64,000 nucleotides of DNA from Clostridium sp. 12(A) (GCA_000526575.1 JAGI01000002.1:3023501-3087500); one strand, 5' to 3'. Positions 41,801 through 47,638 are shown, counted from the stretch's first letter. The notes: generated by a model from the letters alone, not told the origin. Program-made: numbers and translations.

Positions 41801-42334
41801 CCTGAACTGACACTCCCTGTCTTTGTATCCATTAACGCCAATCACCTGAACATTTTTTAGGGCAGCTTCCTGGCTGATTCTGTCTGATGGGTCAAAGTCA
41901 GAAAATGGATCTCCCCCCAAAGTGTCGGACACCACCACCAGATACATGGCTTTCCCCACTTTTCTCTGAAGAATCAGAGTTTTTCCCTCCAGCTCTTCAT
42001 ATATCTTTTCTATGACAAGATCTTTCTGTTCCCCTTCAAAAGGAACCTGGTCTTCGTTAAATTCCGGCCTGCGGTCGGAATCTTTCTTAAGTACTTTTAA
42101 AATGGCTGACTGGGTGACAGTTACATCGATCACCTTTCTGGCCTCGGCTGGTGTTGCCTCTGACGGTGACGCCAGATCTGCGCTTGATGGCGTAGCGGTT
42201 GTATGTAAGCTGCGCTCTGCTCCGTATGAAGTCATTGCTCCCAGCTGAGATACATTACCACTTACAATAGCAGCGGTGAGTAACCAGGCAACCGCTCTCT
42301 TTAAGCGGCTTGCTCTTCTTCTGATATTTTTCAT
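26822..42334 (-). CDS. Giant LPXTG cell-wall-anchored protein with SpaA/Cna_B repeats
   Basis: One uninterrupted 5170-codon frame. A signal peptide (about residues 1-39) is followed by a folded domain (about 60-215), a low-complexity Thr/Gln/Asn region (about 244-315) and an adhesin-like head (about 400-900). At least 20 SpaA/Cna_B-type beta domains come next, recognisable by recurring ends such as GSYTLQETKAPDGY. DUF11-like modules (about 3050-3600) and an SdrD-B-like element near 3668 (VSGRIFIDENNSGLQNKN) interrupt the series. The C terminus is a sortase signal: LPKTG at 5132-5136, hydrophobic helix, Lys-rich tail. Such domains often form Lys-Asn isopeptide bonds. Start ATG follows GGAGG. 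A surface adhesin role is inferred; no sortase gene is nearby. Confidence 0.93.
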   Translation of the reverse strand: MKNIRRRASRLKRAVAWLLTAAIVSGNVSQLGAMTSYGAERSLHTTATPSSADLASPSEATPAEARKVIDVTVTQSAILKVLKKDSDRRPEFNEDQVPFEGEQKDLVIEKIYEELEGKTLILQRKVGKAMYLVVVSDTLGGDPFSDFDPSDRISQEAALKNVQVIGVNGYKDRECQFRLRITGEDITITEASISEFAVVGENETDPDGVKPVSPEPVNASGGAGSNASQTVTGKTGQEQSGETAGAGTQNTGKQNTGTQNTETQNSETQGTDTRNTEAQNTETQNIETQNTDTQGTDTQGANTQSTDTQDTQTQNAETKNNGAKDNGTKNSETNKSNVSNSHKTDSENPKSEAEKGFSGDTALKQGNDSEKQAERREAGKDSNEAADKSGLTVSISKHQLPVLFESRPDIATASQAEADPQVFDGADIISLGDRSLSDKERESLMGLKEDTSLFSFFNETTFDLVVRSFGITTLSSEINSEVKLTPYETALSYYGPDAEDKKDVVELHLTQSQSGAIKAGIIYSYTLTYAMQTAPVYEYAAGGKLSLFDLYEDARIEFTVPEGIHLEEKAGKVTLISQGNGQSVYEIHVGNDKSEIVPGKLDSITINAWIDGNGERAEGEAFTLPEDSVVFYAKVKVADKTDKENIIYPGSIETRTYGEQPGDTSLRLISDDSWHIKKRVYPNDNSYVVVRDDNGTPLYVDITYLIEVGMKGSSGDISRQPGGTIYQTYGRTGFEKDSYKITDSLSIKTEGAPEAMKPIKVTGVWADGSKLETISQEDGSISISQYKTQGQNGADHIYVSNQAPTYSSYLVTARYPYEPFLLKYNDSRISDSSVFTITNKAQLEYAKLGTGNLVREDSQADVKIHEVNRPAVIRIKKQIDEGVGTVRDYGLSMEQEYPGMAGFQIYSLDGSGKETPYENYTVIDSNGKKIDSKSILVNPSVEPGEEGSYATSDRGYIEIQVDPGTYIIREDKMPAGTAFARAKKGDKSFVTDNNIELSLKEGEREEVTVVNGVIGKGSIEFYKKAQMWGNGNTSEPRLTGLEGAEFSLLEKKSDGSFSEVKTVKSDSNGFVQFKPVSPGDYVVREKSANGYILDSRDYPVTVKAGEISRVTEGDNTIINTLNEGRVNVTKLVQNNSGSYIPVPSGFQSDFNDKFWIEKFTESRKWEKVTIGSKTTYSLDGNSQFNVNLPVMGKDGLKVKYRLVELVPDGYSNGNRPEDGFTQEIVSGKTYLYKEFTLTPLKTNELEVKNNKGGTLKLNKTVWTINSNGTLNKNASKQNYRFKLYSSEKNGGGLFEVNNGTIYTTDGNGAITVKGLDVTKKYYWYEVSTGARLESDDPEKMMEAYIDGSKQPVIGPFELSREQDTSVSACNVPQKVPYWFYKYDITNNKASISAKFKITRQDNGQEVYSGAITQGGKFILLDPGTTYVVEETEAPKNFVKEETSTITTPNGPVTKNLLDGWFSTSKPIKKIYNKPYKEVSLKKILHQADGTTTSNVSISFEAYTKDGNGFHQAVLPSGSSSLVSNQYQPVAPGTYYFKESVPGGIINPRFLLSQQRDGIYNGYEIRESQIYYGPFTIAAAVKANEKKMDLNFNGQPFENYQNLGRVKVTKKDALKGTVVKGAVLGIFNRNEFNENDWENSIQKAIQQKTSDGNGQVVFDSSALRIFDDNGSRISYVIAEISPPAGYLQSYQVINTYLKEGTVITTENGVAGGNELIIKNEPKLTIRTQKYWQDSWNDQFYPYNRILGNVKLALYKVNASNPGLADYVTTETTNPYDGIATFQDINRNDTYFVAEVKVPDRQETGLSFDLNMGDKKPLPLENGEPIKTLNVRDLESVYNAIRYTGKDLNNTTDSLVQNTSPLYNYRSWVQFNVLKVCAGVWSNGIPHWQEKVNGAKFTLYKMLDDTKSLASIQLKDLQDKGRFEAVDHYESGTRIDPKTGARADGEFDTGILEAGKVYWLVEDEAAVGYVLPNGPQIVGVFVPRDGGYQGWEAVRHTYENGRNNRIAKITNIHGDGPGGLSRYHFQIALNKWLKDETKTGEPTLLGGAKFQIWLLDPETKEKLIPVDVIETGLESDGAYKTGYGLSKIINFDTLKKKLEEKNLYRDDLFKVNEEKHQLQAEFALEEIYAPSKVRLDPTLHYLTATVEKDKDFIDTQYFWDKTKDNSHRLMNILSSEYPVTLVKYGYVPDTSTFGKTDDALDGMNITRTPLSGVQMELWKYQWKDTGYEYVKLQTYTTGNYGRVVVPGGLSSGHYRIREILPGKLADTYINMYNGQAGLYRYFTVGSSPLTVNVYNPEKPNLTIEKTTWNGEKPDGFSGIGFTIKKDNGATVNATVKKEEDGRFIARFTGLESGPYTLLKEDLSNSASQIVTGSYFEPQKFYVGYAPKADGEQVALWPVDGSVTGNVSTLSVKNPRLSDLTIRKTDGETEISDSSLKGASFHLEYMKFRSGIDYSQGQLSNVEDPGYQKPVQGFIQAAGALIDQGDGSYLLKNCEPGWYRITEVKAPEGYTKETTPVVVAVTGDMGASYKHTEVSIANRKKAELTITKNLEFGEGFLKDGNLEDKLPAQIVFDVYTYYNNGYHQVLDETGTPVQVKINQFTAKDGYYTGSQKVSLPQNPEGGAYYLKEQEQPDWSISKENGIENGTLFGDGYFQAGGGADFTSKNPVSVTVKNQYAKAKVLLTKVNGDDPSKKLTGGSFQLYADPEFQNKVGDFVEVGQSGIYEIIFSTKLYHDGQYYIKEASAPAGYIGITTAYPEGGLLAETGKTTEITMPNKSGVDLKITKLSGMGDTETLKPGISFELYKKSSTGEWNYVTAGVTDKNGAISFLGLSMEPSESYAIYEAKEREHGFLTYRMDTFEGSKGLIKPILTDVNKNGETINGLELYVLADENTVLPGVYEFKAHNQEALPLKVFKNDINRQDNPDSSISAIIKVTDKKTGKQVGDQMLVPYGEAGTSILLLPGTYEVEETEVQENQKGYIINRDDDRTILKKEVTIEKGKTPQALEFTNVKQKTELAMEKTSLTTSLKDLWWNDGQTVTYTLTTRVTNTIPLDGFVIKDRGLTMLNAGKSVLPESEYTNEKYTITSIKLGKATEQNRIKGGKTGTIMADVAFYDFKGSQVGSVQSVKVSGDGEIALIRPVSGKNVKSFQISYRDDTLKNSTDHKYLLGQDFTPGSVEVTAKLFRQDAKLSDGSYKEEIKYINNQADAVMSYREWDGKGTLSQEIKKKEQTSFVNIPITQSKAPVITAEKNVTPMKEVQANDILTYTLTVKNVTKSNDPDIVPLRKPVLIDHIPEGVTVSGESEGEDRILKAVRIVSGPSGVGIEKTVKKVDALTGQETLFILLNGELKQNERVTVEVQAKVAGNIVSYGKNILNKLYVTSDVLQPPFSLNKTGASFMVETNSGDQWPSADLPGGVLLPDEKYRSYGYVSDSAENFMSTGTGLRLFKEVKGNLDTRFVSGTTAGRTAKTIDGDGDSSNDGSVLYRLTINNDSTTNYVSKLQLMDILPAKGDLNADSNNRLSDYRLKFENIQSISIENQKDESNPGRKVEDFNYQLSYSNEPFDNKNTVKTAKNGVINDNSNGFWSGSSSDPSAFRLKITDNDFYLAPGENLVIVYKTTVPYKAAKELEEVAYGYAVNDFALTYSYREGGSTGNEKATGQIQNSNATQVLLVPGDVKVSGRIFIDENNSGLQNKNPEKDHLLTDLLPVLTSGYFNVAIIKYGKNGDDEVTGAAGSDARFTFGGLTPAKPFGILGTQFTQAEESSWYQNQALNVSKLKGDDPAHYRIRVTTGAMPAGYEDLILKLSKPFMTSNGENGEAGRSRLPSSLKEGGSNYAESLDSNFKEGKAGYTSEDFFLWSTSGEYDTTKDIGFVPYRNVKVKKTDSYGNPVEGVHFSIYGPFTNEELAELERTGITDVKALGATAAEGNTALKDEEALFQAGDLFYYRNYIVAEDGAPEGYEKERATSPDMELMKSYQVANQKAWILKSKEFKTEENPIPSVVTVKNAYKNGSLTFNKIDEATGKGLPGAAFLLKKQGDVPEFAWKAFTAAVIESQNAMGVAKAEETDQGLEFETLTGAVSLTGIPYGSYTLSETRVPEGYDITKKVKDLDFKITKDGQEVTLPEISDNKITNARTGYSLTLRKTDNTGNQQVEGISFAIEGPGTYESKSFIPFSRDRLVIKDSTNTGYEVKETNQEGLITWNLPYGDYQIKEFTKEGYESIEPFYVRIAANGDVSILGSDIRKELTLLNSKQKEINLSVENTIKTAPLIIEKLDGETHQPVAGAEFELRGTSLIPGAFKTYQKHITGLGVSHVISGEDEGGLFIRYQVTGTDKKGTGTLTQIPYGSYTLQETKAPDGYILEPGKEWRREFKLESPEGLSLTGEDGIVNEPHVLKIEKQDEVTKKVLSGAEFTLVTQDGTYVSLNEALSYAGVRENEDSTTRFITGEGGTVTIKRLPPGEYTLKETKAPANYSLAGDTKITVLSSGNRETVVIYDVRSEARIRLLKTAAHDHDRKLSGAVFEIYSDQDLKTLKGTITTGTDGVGESDMLPLGIYYVAEKDAPAGYERSDNVYSVTLKEDSEAVTVRSDGNDFIINHYGTGALVFDKTDKETGEKLKEARFSVTVKKVQVEGAWNDFISILEKQSQDELLSMGISDLTAEEGKLQFTAVDGHVSIKGLPFGTYTLKEEKAPEGYLSLSGKTEIDFTLSDAKREADLGNNNIIVNERAEFEIQLRKVDNLGRSISGMQFRILGPGKYEDGGILSLFGAERFHSDDDSGTGIFTTGEDGIIKLGLKHGDYQLKEIATDRYDSLEPFYIRVNKDGTITVLKNPDGKVSVSSDKPSELLVTNQISTGRMELEKVDSEEKGIRLNGAEFTLTSLETLVPGAWDSYRNLAASQGAVWDKNGVKGNTITFTLQGKGAIENLPYGTYRLTETKAPDGYVLGTQPWTREFTIGSSQKEVLYTTSGLLTKTEGPVENMPSAITIIKTNAVLADLRLKGAEFQLKASDGRYVMLYQGSFSGYTPDKAAAGTIVTGDDGQFMVKRLPMDTYTFIETKAPSGYYINNNIPPVTLDGINRFTISIQDERISGGGSDNGGSSNPTGPNSPTVTIVPDPVPLANLPTNESADQLIQVDDGNVPLARLPKTGERKNNAGNVMVTLSGFMLALYAALTKKKKEKENN
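27110..30335 (-). repeat. Duplicated four-domain block at the C-terminal end of the giant protein
   Basis: Two consecutive blocks share the same domain order. Block 1 (about 30335-28580, residues about 4000-4585) runs E-A-B-C-D; block 2 (about 28580-27110) runs E-A-B-C. Paired signatures are: E, NKIDEATGKGL and DKTDKETGEKL; A, GPGTYES...EPFYVRI and GPGKYED...EPFYIRV; B, GAEFELRGTSLIPGAF and GAEFTLTSLETLVPGAW; C, SGAEFTLVTQDGTYVSL and GAEFQLKASDGRYVML. Sequence divergence shows the duplication is old. Confidence 0.75.
41385..41605 (-). repeat. Low-complexity 18-base tandem repeat (TQNTET-type hexapeptides)
   Basis: Imperfect tandem units encode runs such as NTQNTETQNSETQGTDT, about residues 244-315 of the giant protein. 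On the plus strand this is a repeated TTTGTGTTTC/TGTGTCTGT pattern. Such stalk-like linkers are prone to copy-number change. The antisense frames here (Cys/Val-rich) are artefacts. Confidence 0.85.
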
Positions 42335-42509
42335 ATCATACCTCCACTTCCCCGTTTTCCATAAGAAACGGTATTATTTATCAGACAAATATCTTAATTT
42401 TATATCAATAATTAAAGTATATAAAAACCTGGTTACATGGTGGTTATTTTTTCCATTTTTTCCATCTCACACTTATATTTTCTATTAATTTTTTTCTAAG
42501 GGAAAACGA

Positions 42510-42543
42510 ATTGTAAACCATTAATAACTTTTAAGTTGACAAT
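42510..42543. promoter_or_regulatory. BirA (biotin repressor) operator
   Basis: ATTGTAAACC (42510-42519), 14-base spacer, AGTTGACAAT (42534-42543): an imperfect inverted repeat matching the BirA site pattern TTGTAAACC-N14-16-GGTTTACAA. Its right half overlaps the -35 box of the bioY promoter, the expected position for repression. Confidence 0.82.
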
Positions 42544-42564
42544 CATTTTCTCCTATGTTAACAT
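42536..42564 (+). promoter_or_regulatory. Promoter of bioY
   Basis: TTGACA (42536-42541), 17-base spacer, TAACAT (42559-42564). The -35 box is inside the right half of the BirA operator. Confidence 0.72.
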
Positions 42565-42603
42565 TCCAATAGAAATTGATACTTAACCCAGGAGAAATCA
42601 TAC

Positions 42604-43200
42604 ATGAGATCTGATCAATCATTAAAAACCAATATGAGAAACGAAACAAAAGTGAAACAGCTTTTTACCACAAAGGAGCTGGCTCTTGCCGGTATGTTTG
42701 CTGCAGTCCTTGCAGTTATTTCCCAAATCTCCATTCCATTGCCTACAGGGGTTCCCATCACCATTCAGATATTCGGCGTTGCCTTAGTAGGAATCATACT
42801 CGGCTGGAGGCTTGGCATGTTAGCCACAGTTGTATACATCCTTCTTGGAGCCGTGGGACTTCCTATCTTTTCCGGCTTTAGAGGCGGTATTAATATAATC
42901 CTTGGTCTTACAGGTGGTTACATCTGGGGCTGGGTATTCATGGTCTTTCTATGCGGCTTAAAGCCAAAGACCGGGAATAAGACCATTAACACCTTTCTTA
43001 TGTTTCTGCTTCCGGTGCTGGGCACGATCGTGGACGAAATCATTGGAGGTCTTCAGTGGGCAGCTCTCTCCGGTGATATTTCCATATACGGCGTATTTAC
43101 CTATTCCATGGTGGCATTTGTACCAAAGGATATACTTCTGACCATCCTGGCAGTCATCATTGGGGTTCCAGTGAGAAAAGCAGTTCAGAAATTAATATGA
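42604..43200 (+). CDS. bioY: Biotin transporter BioY
   Basis: S component of an ECF-type biotin transporter. The 198-residue protein has six hydrophobic segments and the BioY signatures QISIPLPTGVPITIQIFGVAL near residue 40 and GLPIFSGFRGGINIILGLTGGYIWG near residue 85. The window holds no EcfA/EcfT energising module and no biotin synthesis genes, so uptake probably uses the shared module elsewhere. A BirA operator sits over its promoter, so expression should fall when biotin is plentiful. Followed by an intrinsic terminator. Confidence 0.95.
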   Translation: MRSDQSLKTNMRNETKVKQLFTTKELALAGMFAAVLAVISQISIPLPTGVPITIQIFGVALVGIILGWRLGMLATVVYILLGAVGLPIFSGFRGGINIILGLTGGYIWGWVFMVFLCGLKPKTGNKTINTFLMFLLPVLGTIVDEIIGGLQWAALSGDISIYGVFTYSMVAFVPKDILLTILAVIIGVPVRKAVQKLI

Positions 43201-43202
43201 CA

Positions 43203-43238
43203 AAAAGACCAGTACCTTTCCTGTGTACTGGCTTTTTT
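43203..43238 (+). terminator. Terminator of bioY
   Basis: CCAGTAC (43209-43215) pairs with GTACTGG (43225-43231), followed by CTTTTTT. It starts three bases after the stop codon. Confidence 0.88.
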
Positions 43239-43263
43239 ATTTCCTTATTTTTCCTGGGGTTGC

Positions 43264-43292
43264 TTGACAGGATTGGTGATAGAATTTAAAAT
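43264..43292 (+). promoter_or_regulatory. Promoter of nudC
   Basis: TTGACA (43264-43269), 17-base spacer, TAAAAT (43287-43292), about 45 bp before the start codon. Confidence 0.7.
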
Positions 43293-43336
43293 AGTTTTTA
43301 ATGCATTAAAAATCAGATAAAAAGAAGGTATTCACC

Positions 43337-44182
43337 ATGATACAGGAAATTTTTCCTCATAGATTCTGCAATGATTTTGCAATTAAAACTCCAGATCAGG
43401 ACAGCTACTTTTTGTATTTTCTGGATGGGCGCATCCTACTTTCTGATAAAGATTCAGAGACTATTCCCCAATTTAAGGAACTTGGCTCTCTTAAGGAAGA
43501 GGCCATGTCCCATTGTGACTATCTCTTTTCCATCGATGAGATGGATTTCTATCTGGTCGATGAATCCCAGATTTCCTTAAAAGAAGCCGATCATTTAAAG
43601 CTCTATAAAGCTAACATCATAAGAGAACTGACTCCCATGTGGGTTTCCTTTGCTGCGGTCTCAGCCCAGCATCTCCACCGCTTTTACATCACCAATCGTT
43701 TCTGCGGCTGCTGTGGGTCCCCTACCATGAAAAGCAAAAAAGAAAGAGCCGCAGTCTGTACCTCCTGTGGAAACACTATTTACCCCAAAATATCTCCGGC
43801 CGTCATAGTAGGTGTGACTTACAATGGTAAGCTTTTGCTGACCAAATATGCAGGCAGAGAGTATACCCGCTACGCCCTCATTGCAGGTTATACGGAGTTT
43901 GGGGAGACCCTTGAGGATACGGTACGGCGGGAAACCATGGAAGAGGTTGGAATCAAGGTAAAGAATATCCGTTATTACAAGAACCAGCCCTGGGGCTTTA
44001 GCGATTCCATATTAGTGGGATACTGGGCAGAGCTTGACGGTTCTCCAGATATTCATCTGGATGAAACTGAATTATCCACAGCCGTCTGGATGGCCCCAGA
44101 AGATATCCCCAATGATTTCACCAATTTAAGCCTTACCCACGAAATGATTCTGCTGTTTAAAGAAGGTAAGATAACACAATAA
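43337..44182 (+). CDS. nudC: NAD+ diphosphatase (NudC-type Nudix hydrolase)
   Basis: Cleaves NAD(H) to NMN and AMP, and in characterised members removes NAD caps from RNA. The 281-residue protein has an N-terminal domain, a four-Cys zinc ribbon (FCGCCG and CTSCG, about residues 129-149), the Nudix box GYTEFGETLEDTVRRETMEEVGI, and directly after it NQPWGFSDS, the counterpart of the NudC signature SQPWPFPxS. Ser and Pro of the classic form are replaced (N and G), a mild oddity. Single-gene transcript with its own promoter and terminator. Confidence 0.9.
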   Translation: MIQEIFPHRFCNDFAIKTPDQDSYFLYFLDGRILLSDKDSETIPQFKELGSLKEEAMSHCDYLFSIDEMDFYLVDESQISLKEADHLKLYKANIIRELTPMWVSFAAVSAQHLHRFYITNRFCGCCGSPTMKSKKERAAVCTSCGNTIYPKISPAVIVGVTYNGKLLLTKYAGREYTRYALIAGYTEFGETLEDTVRRETMEEVGIKVKNIRYYKNQPWGFSDSILVGYWAELDGSPDIHLDETELSTAVWMAPEDIPNDFTNLSLTHEMILLFKEGKITQ

Positions 44183-44190
44183 TTATCATG

Positions 44191-44240
44191 AAAAAAGGTG
44201 CCTGGAATGGTCATGACTGACCATCCAGAGCACCTTTTTA
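44191..44240. terminator. Bidirectional terminator between nudC and the DUF3267 gene
   Basis: AAAAAAGGTGC (44191-44201) pairs with GCACCTTTTT (44230-44239), and the inner arms CTGGAATGGTCA/TGACCATCCAG extend the stem to over 20 bp. T tracts occur on both strands. Confidence 0.92.
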
Positions 44241-44246
44241 CATCCA

Positions 44247-44867
44247 TTAAGAAGCTTTTTTATAAAAGGAAGAATACCCGTTAGAAACCACATATCCCCG
44301 ATATGGAACCTGAGCTGTCACAAGTACGATATTTAAAAGATCCACACACGCTCCTCCCGCATTGAACACACTTAAGAAAATCAAATAGTGGCTCCAAATC
44401 CCAAAAGCATTGAGGATTACAGGGAATACAAAGGATATGAGAATAAGGGGCATGATGGATACCAAAAGAAACCGTTCTTTGGTAAGCTTCTCTTCGGTAT
44501 AGACAAAGCCAAACAAACCGTTGAATCCCCAGTAGGTCTTCTCTGATCTCCATACCTTTGGTATAAATACGGCATGAATCAATTCATGAATCAAAAGACA
44601 GAGAACCATTCCTGCCAGATAGAGGATAGAGGAAAGATGAAAGGTCAACTCTATGGACATCCCCTCTTCGCTCATAAAATCAAAAAATGTTGGGTTTAAA
44701 AAATAACACCAGAATCCAGCCAGAACCATAAGAAGCATGGAAAGTGGCAGTGAAATTGCGATGGCAGCGCCTACAGATTTTGGTTCCTTTAGCTTTTTAT
44801 AACCATGATGCGCCAGTTCCTCTGACCTTTTTTCATCCTCTGGGGGTATTTTTTTAATAAATTTCAT
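44247..44867 (-). CDS. DUF3267 family zinc-metalloprotease-like membrane protein
   Basis: A 206-residue membrane protein with four hydrophobic segments. LLIHELIHAVF contains the HExxH zinc motif (HELIH) within a membrane helix, as in site-2-type and DUF3267 proteins. A third metal ligand (Asp) is plausible in the GGACVDLLNIV segment. Proteolytic activity is not established for the family. ATG 44867 is chosen, eight bases after GAGGG; an in-frame ATG at 44891 lies upstream of it. Monocistronic. Confidence 0.83.
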   Translation of the reverse strand: MKFIKKIPPEDEKRSEELAHHGYKKLKEPKSVGAAIAISLPLSMLLMVLAGFWCYFLNPTFFDFMSEEGMSIELTFHLSSILYLAGMVLCLLIHELIHAVFIPKVWRSEKTYWGFNGLFGFVYTEEKLTKERFLLVSIMPLILISFVFPVILNAFGIWSHYLIFLSVFNAGGACVDLLNIVLVTAQVPYRGYVVSNGYSSFYKKAS

Positions 44868-44956
44868 CTTACATCCCTCAATTCGTTTCAATATTAGTTC
44901 CTATCCTATATATTAACATAAAACAGAGCGTCTATCCACCCCAGACTCCAGCCTGC

Positions 44957-44990
44957 AAAAAACGGCATAGCCAATTCTGGCTATGCCGTC
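44957..44990 (-). terminator. Terminator of adhE
   Basis: Minus strand ACGGCATAGCC (44989-44979) and GGCTATGCCGT (44972-44962) with a six-base loop, followed by six T. Confidence 0.9.
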
Positions 44991-45022
44991 TCTCAACAAA
45001 TCTTTATTTTGTTTGATTGTTC

Positions 45023-47638
45023 TTATTTTCCGTAGTAAGCCTTTAAATACATCTCTTTAATCTCGCTGAACAGAGGATATCTTGGGTTTGCACCGGTACA
45101 CTGGTCATCAAACGCATTTTCAACCATCTCATCAAGAGTCTCTAAGAAGTATTTCTCATCTACGCCGTAATCTTTAATGGTTGCCTTGATACCAACGGCT
45201 TTTTTAAGCTCTTCAACCTTAACCAGGAATTTTTTGAATACGTCTGCATCATCTTTTCCTTCCACACCGCAGAAGCGTGCACATTCCGCATAACGCTCCA
45301 GTGTATGAGGATACTGGTACTGGGAGAAGGTTCCCATCTTTGCAGGTGCCTCTGATGCATTAAATTCCATTACAAGGGTAATGAGAAGGGCATTTGCTAC
45401 ACCGTGTGGAATGTGGTGGTAAGCACCTAATTTATGAGCCATGGAATGACAAACTCCAAGGAATGCGTTGTTAAAGGACATACCTGCCATACAGGAAGCG
45501 TCTGCCATCTTACATCTTGCCTCAACATTGGTACCGTCATTATAAGCGGTTGGCAGATAGTTGAATACATTCTTCATGGACTTTAATGCCAGACCATCGG
45601 TATAATCGGAAGCCATGATGGAAGCGTATGCTTCTAATGCATGGGTTAAAACGTCAATGCCAGAAGCACTTGTTAAGCCCTTAGGCTGGCTCATCATGTT
45701 ATCTGCATCTACGATTGCCATATTAGGCATTAGCTCATAGTCAGCAAGCGGATATTTAACGCCTGTTTCCTGATCTGTAATAACCGCAAAGGAGGTTACC
45801 TCAGAACCGGTACCGGAAGAGGTTGGAATGGCTACAAAGTAAGCCTTCTCGCCCATCTTAGGGAAGGTGTAAACTCTCTTTCTGATATCCATAAAACGCA
45901 TTGCCATATCCTGGAAATCTACTTCTGGGTGCTCATACATAACCCACATGATCTTGCCTGCGTCCATTGCGGAACCGCCGCCCAGTGCAATAATGGTATC
46001 TGGCTGGAATGCTCTCATTGCTGCAGCACCTGCCTGTGCATTTGCAAGGGTCGGGTCAGGCTGAACATCTGAGAATACGGTATAAACGATTCCCATCTCA
46101 TCAAGCTTATCTGTAATCGGCTTTGTGTAGCCGTTCATATATAGGAAGGAATCCGTAACAACGAATGCTCTCTTTTTGTTATAGATATCCTTTAATTCGC
46201 TCAGTGCTACTGGCATACAGCCTTTTTTAAAGTAAACCTTCTCTGGATTTCTGAACCACAGCATGTTTTCTCTCCTCTCAGCAACGGTCTTAATATTGAG
46301 CAGGTGGTTTACTCCTACATTTTCAGACACAGAGTTTCCGCCCCAGGAACCGCAGCCTAATGTTAAGGATGGTCTTAACTTAAAGTTATAAAGATCACCG
46401 ATACCACCGTGGGAAGAAGGTGTATTGACTAAGATACGGCAGGTCTTCATAGCAGCCGCATGCTTTTCTAATTTTTCTCTTTCGTTTACATTCACATACA
46501 GGGAAGCTGTATGGCCGTATCCGCCGTCAGCTACCAGCTGCTCTGCTTTTTCAATGGCCTCGTCATAAGTCTTAGCTTTATACATAGCCAGAACCGGAGA
46601 AAGTTTCTCATGAGCAAATTCTTCTTCAATGTTTACACTTTCCACTTCACCAATTAAGATCTTGGTGGATTCCGGTACATCGACTCCTGCAAGCTTTGCA
46701 ATGGTGTGAGCCTTCTGGCCTACAATCTTTGCATTAAGAGCGCCGTTGATTACAATGGTCTTACGAACCTTATCAACCTCATCTCCCTTAAGGAAATAGC
46801 ATCCTCTCTTCGCAAATTCCTTTTTCACCTCATCATAAACCTTTTCAAGAACGGTGACTGACTGCTCAGAAGCACAAATCATACCATTGTCAAATGTCTT
46901 GGAAAGAATGATGGAGTTAACAGCCATCTTAACATCAGCCGTATCATCAATGATAACAGGGGTATTTCCTGCACCAACGCCAAGGGCTGGTTTTCCAGAG
47001 GAATAAGCTGCTTTTACCATGCCAGGTCCGCCGGTCGCTAAAATGATATCTGCACCCTTCATAACTTCGTTGGTCAGCTCTAAGGAAGGAACGTCAATCC
47101 ATCCGATAATGCCTTCCGGTGCCCCAGCCTTCACTGCCGCATCAAGCACTACTTTAGCTGCTGCGATGGTAGAATTCTTTGCTCTTGGATGTGGGGAAAT
47201 GATGATGGCATTTCTTGTTTTTAAGCTGATAAGTGTTTTAAAGATCGCGGTTGAGGTTGGGTTTGTCGTAGGAATAACGGCTGCAATAACACCAATAGGT
47301 TCTGCTATTTTCTTAATGCCGTATGCCTTATCCTCTTCAATGACTCCGCAGGTCTTTGTATCCTTGTAGGCATTGTAGATATATTCAGCTGCATAGTTGT
47401 TCTTAATGACTTTATCTTCAACAACACCCATGCCAGTCTCTTCCACTGCCATCTTAGCCAATGGAATTCTTAATTTATTTGCTGCACTTGCTGCCTCATA
47501 AAAGATCTTGTCTACTTGTTCCTGTGTAAAGGTAGCAAATACTTTCTGAGCCGCTCTCATGGCGTCCATCTTAGCGATGAGGGAATCTACACTATCAATG
47601 ATCTCAGGGATTCTTACCTGTTCTTCTTTCTTTGCCAT
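45023..47638 (-). CDS. adhE: Bifunctional acetaldehyde-CoA/alcohol dehydrogenase
   Basis: Converts acetyl-CoA to acetaldehyde and ethanol, regenerating NAD+ in fermentation. The 871 residues contain an N-terminal aldehyde dehydrogenase domain (catalytic Cys in GMICASEQSV, about residue 246) and a C-terminal iron alcohol dehydrogenase domain (from about 450). The latter has GGGSAMDAGK and the metal-binding region CHSMAHKLGAYHHIPHG. AdhE forms spirosome filaments in other species. It is driven by a consensus promoter with a palindrome at the transcription start. A strong terminator follows. Confidence 0.97.
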   Translation of the reverse strand: MAKKEEQVRIPEIIDSVDSLIAKMDAMRAAQKVFATFTQEQVDKIFYEAASAANKLRIPLAKMAVEETGMGVVEDKVIKNNYAAEYIYNAYKDTKTCGVIEEDKAYGIKKIAEPIGVIAAVIPTTNPTSTAIFKTLISLKTRNAIIISPHPRAKNSTIAAAKVVLDAAVKAGAPEGIIGWIDVPSLELTNEVMKGADIILATGGPGMVKAAYSSGKPALGVGAGNTPVIIDDTADVKMAVNSIILSKTFDNGMICASEQSVTVLEKVYDEVKKEFAKRGCYFLKGDEVDKVRKTIVINGALNAKIVGQKAHTIAKLAGVDVPESTKILIGEVESVNIEEEFAHEKLSPVLAMYKAKTYDEAIEKAEQLVADGGYGHTASLYVNVNEREKLEKHAAAMKTCRILVNTPSSHGGIGDLYNFKLRPSLTLGCGSWGGNSVSENVGVNHLLNIKTVAERRENMLWFRNPEKVYFKKGCMPVALSELKDIYNKKRAFVVTDSFLYMNGYTKPITDKLDEMGIVYTVFSDVQPDPTLANAQAGAAAMRAFQPDTIIALGGGSAMDAGKIMWVMYEHPEVDFQDMAMRFMDIRKRVYTFPKMGEKAYFVAIPTSSGTGSEVTSFAVITDQETGVKYPLADYELMPNMAIVDADNMMSQPKGLTSASGIDVLTHALEAYASIMASDYTDGLALKSMKNVFNYLPTAYNDGTNVEARCKMADASCMAGMSFNNAFLGVCHSMAHKLGAYHHIPHGVANALLITLVMEFNASEAPAKMGTFSQYQYPHTLERYAECARFCGVEGKDDADVFKKFLVKVEELKKAVGIKATIKDYGVDEKYFLETLDEMVENAFDDQCTGANPRYPLFSEIKEMYLKAYYGK

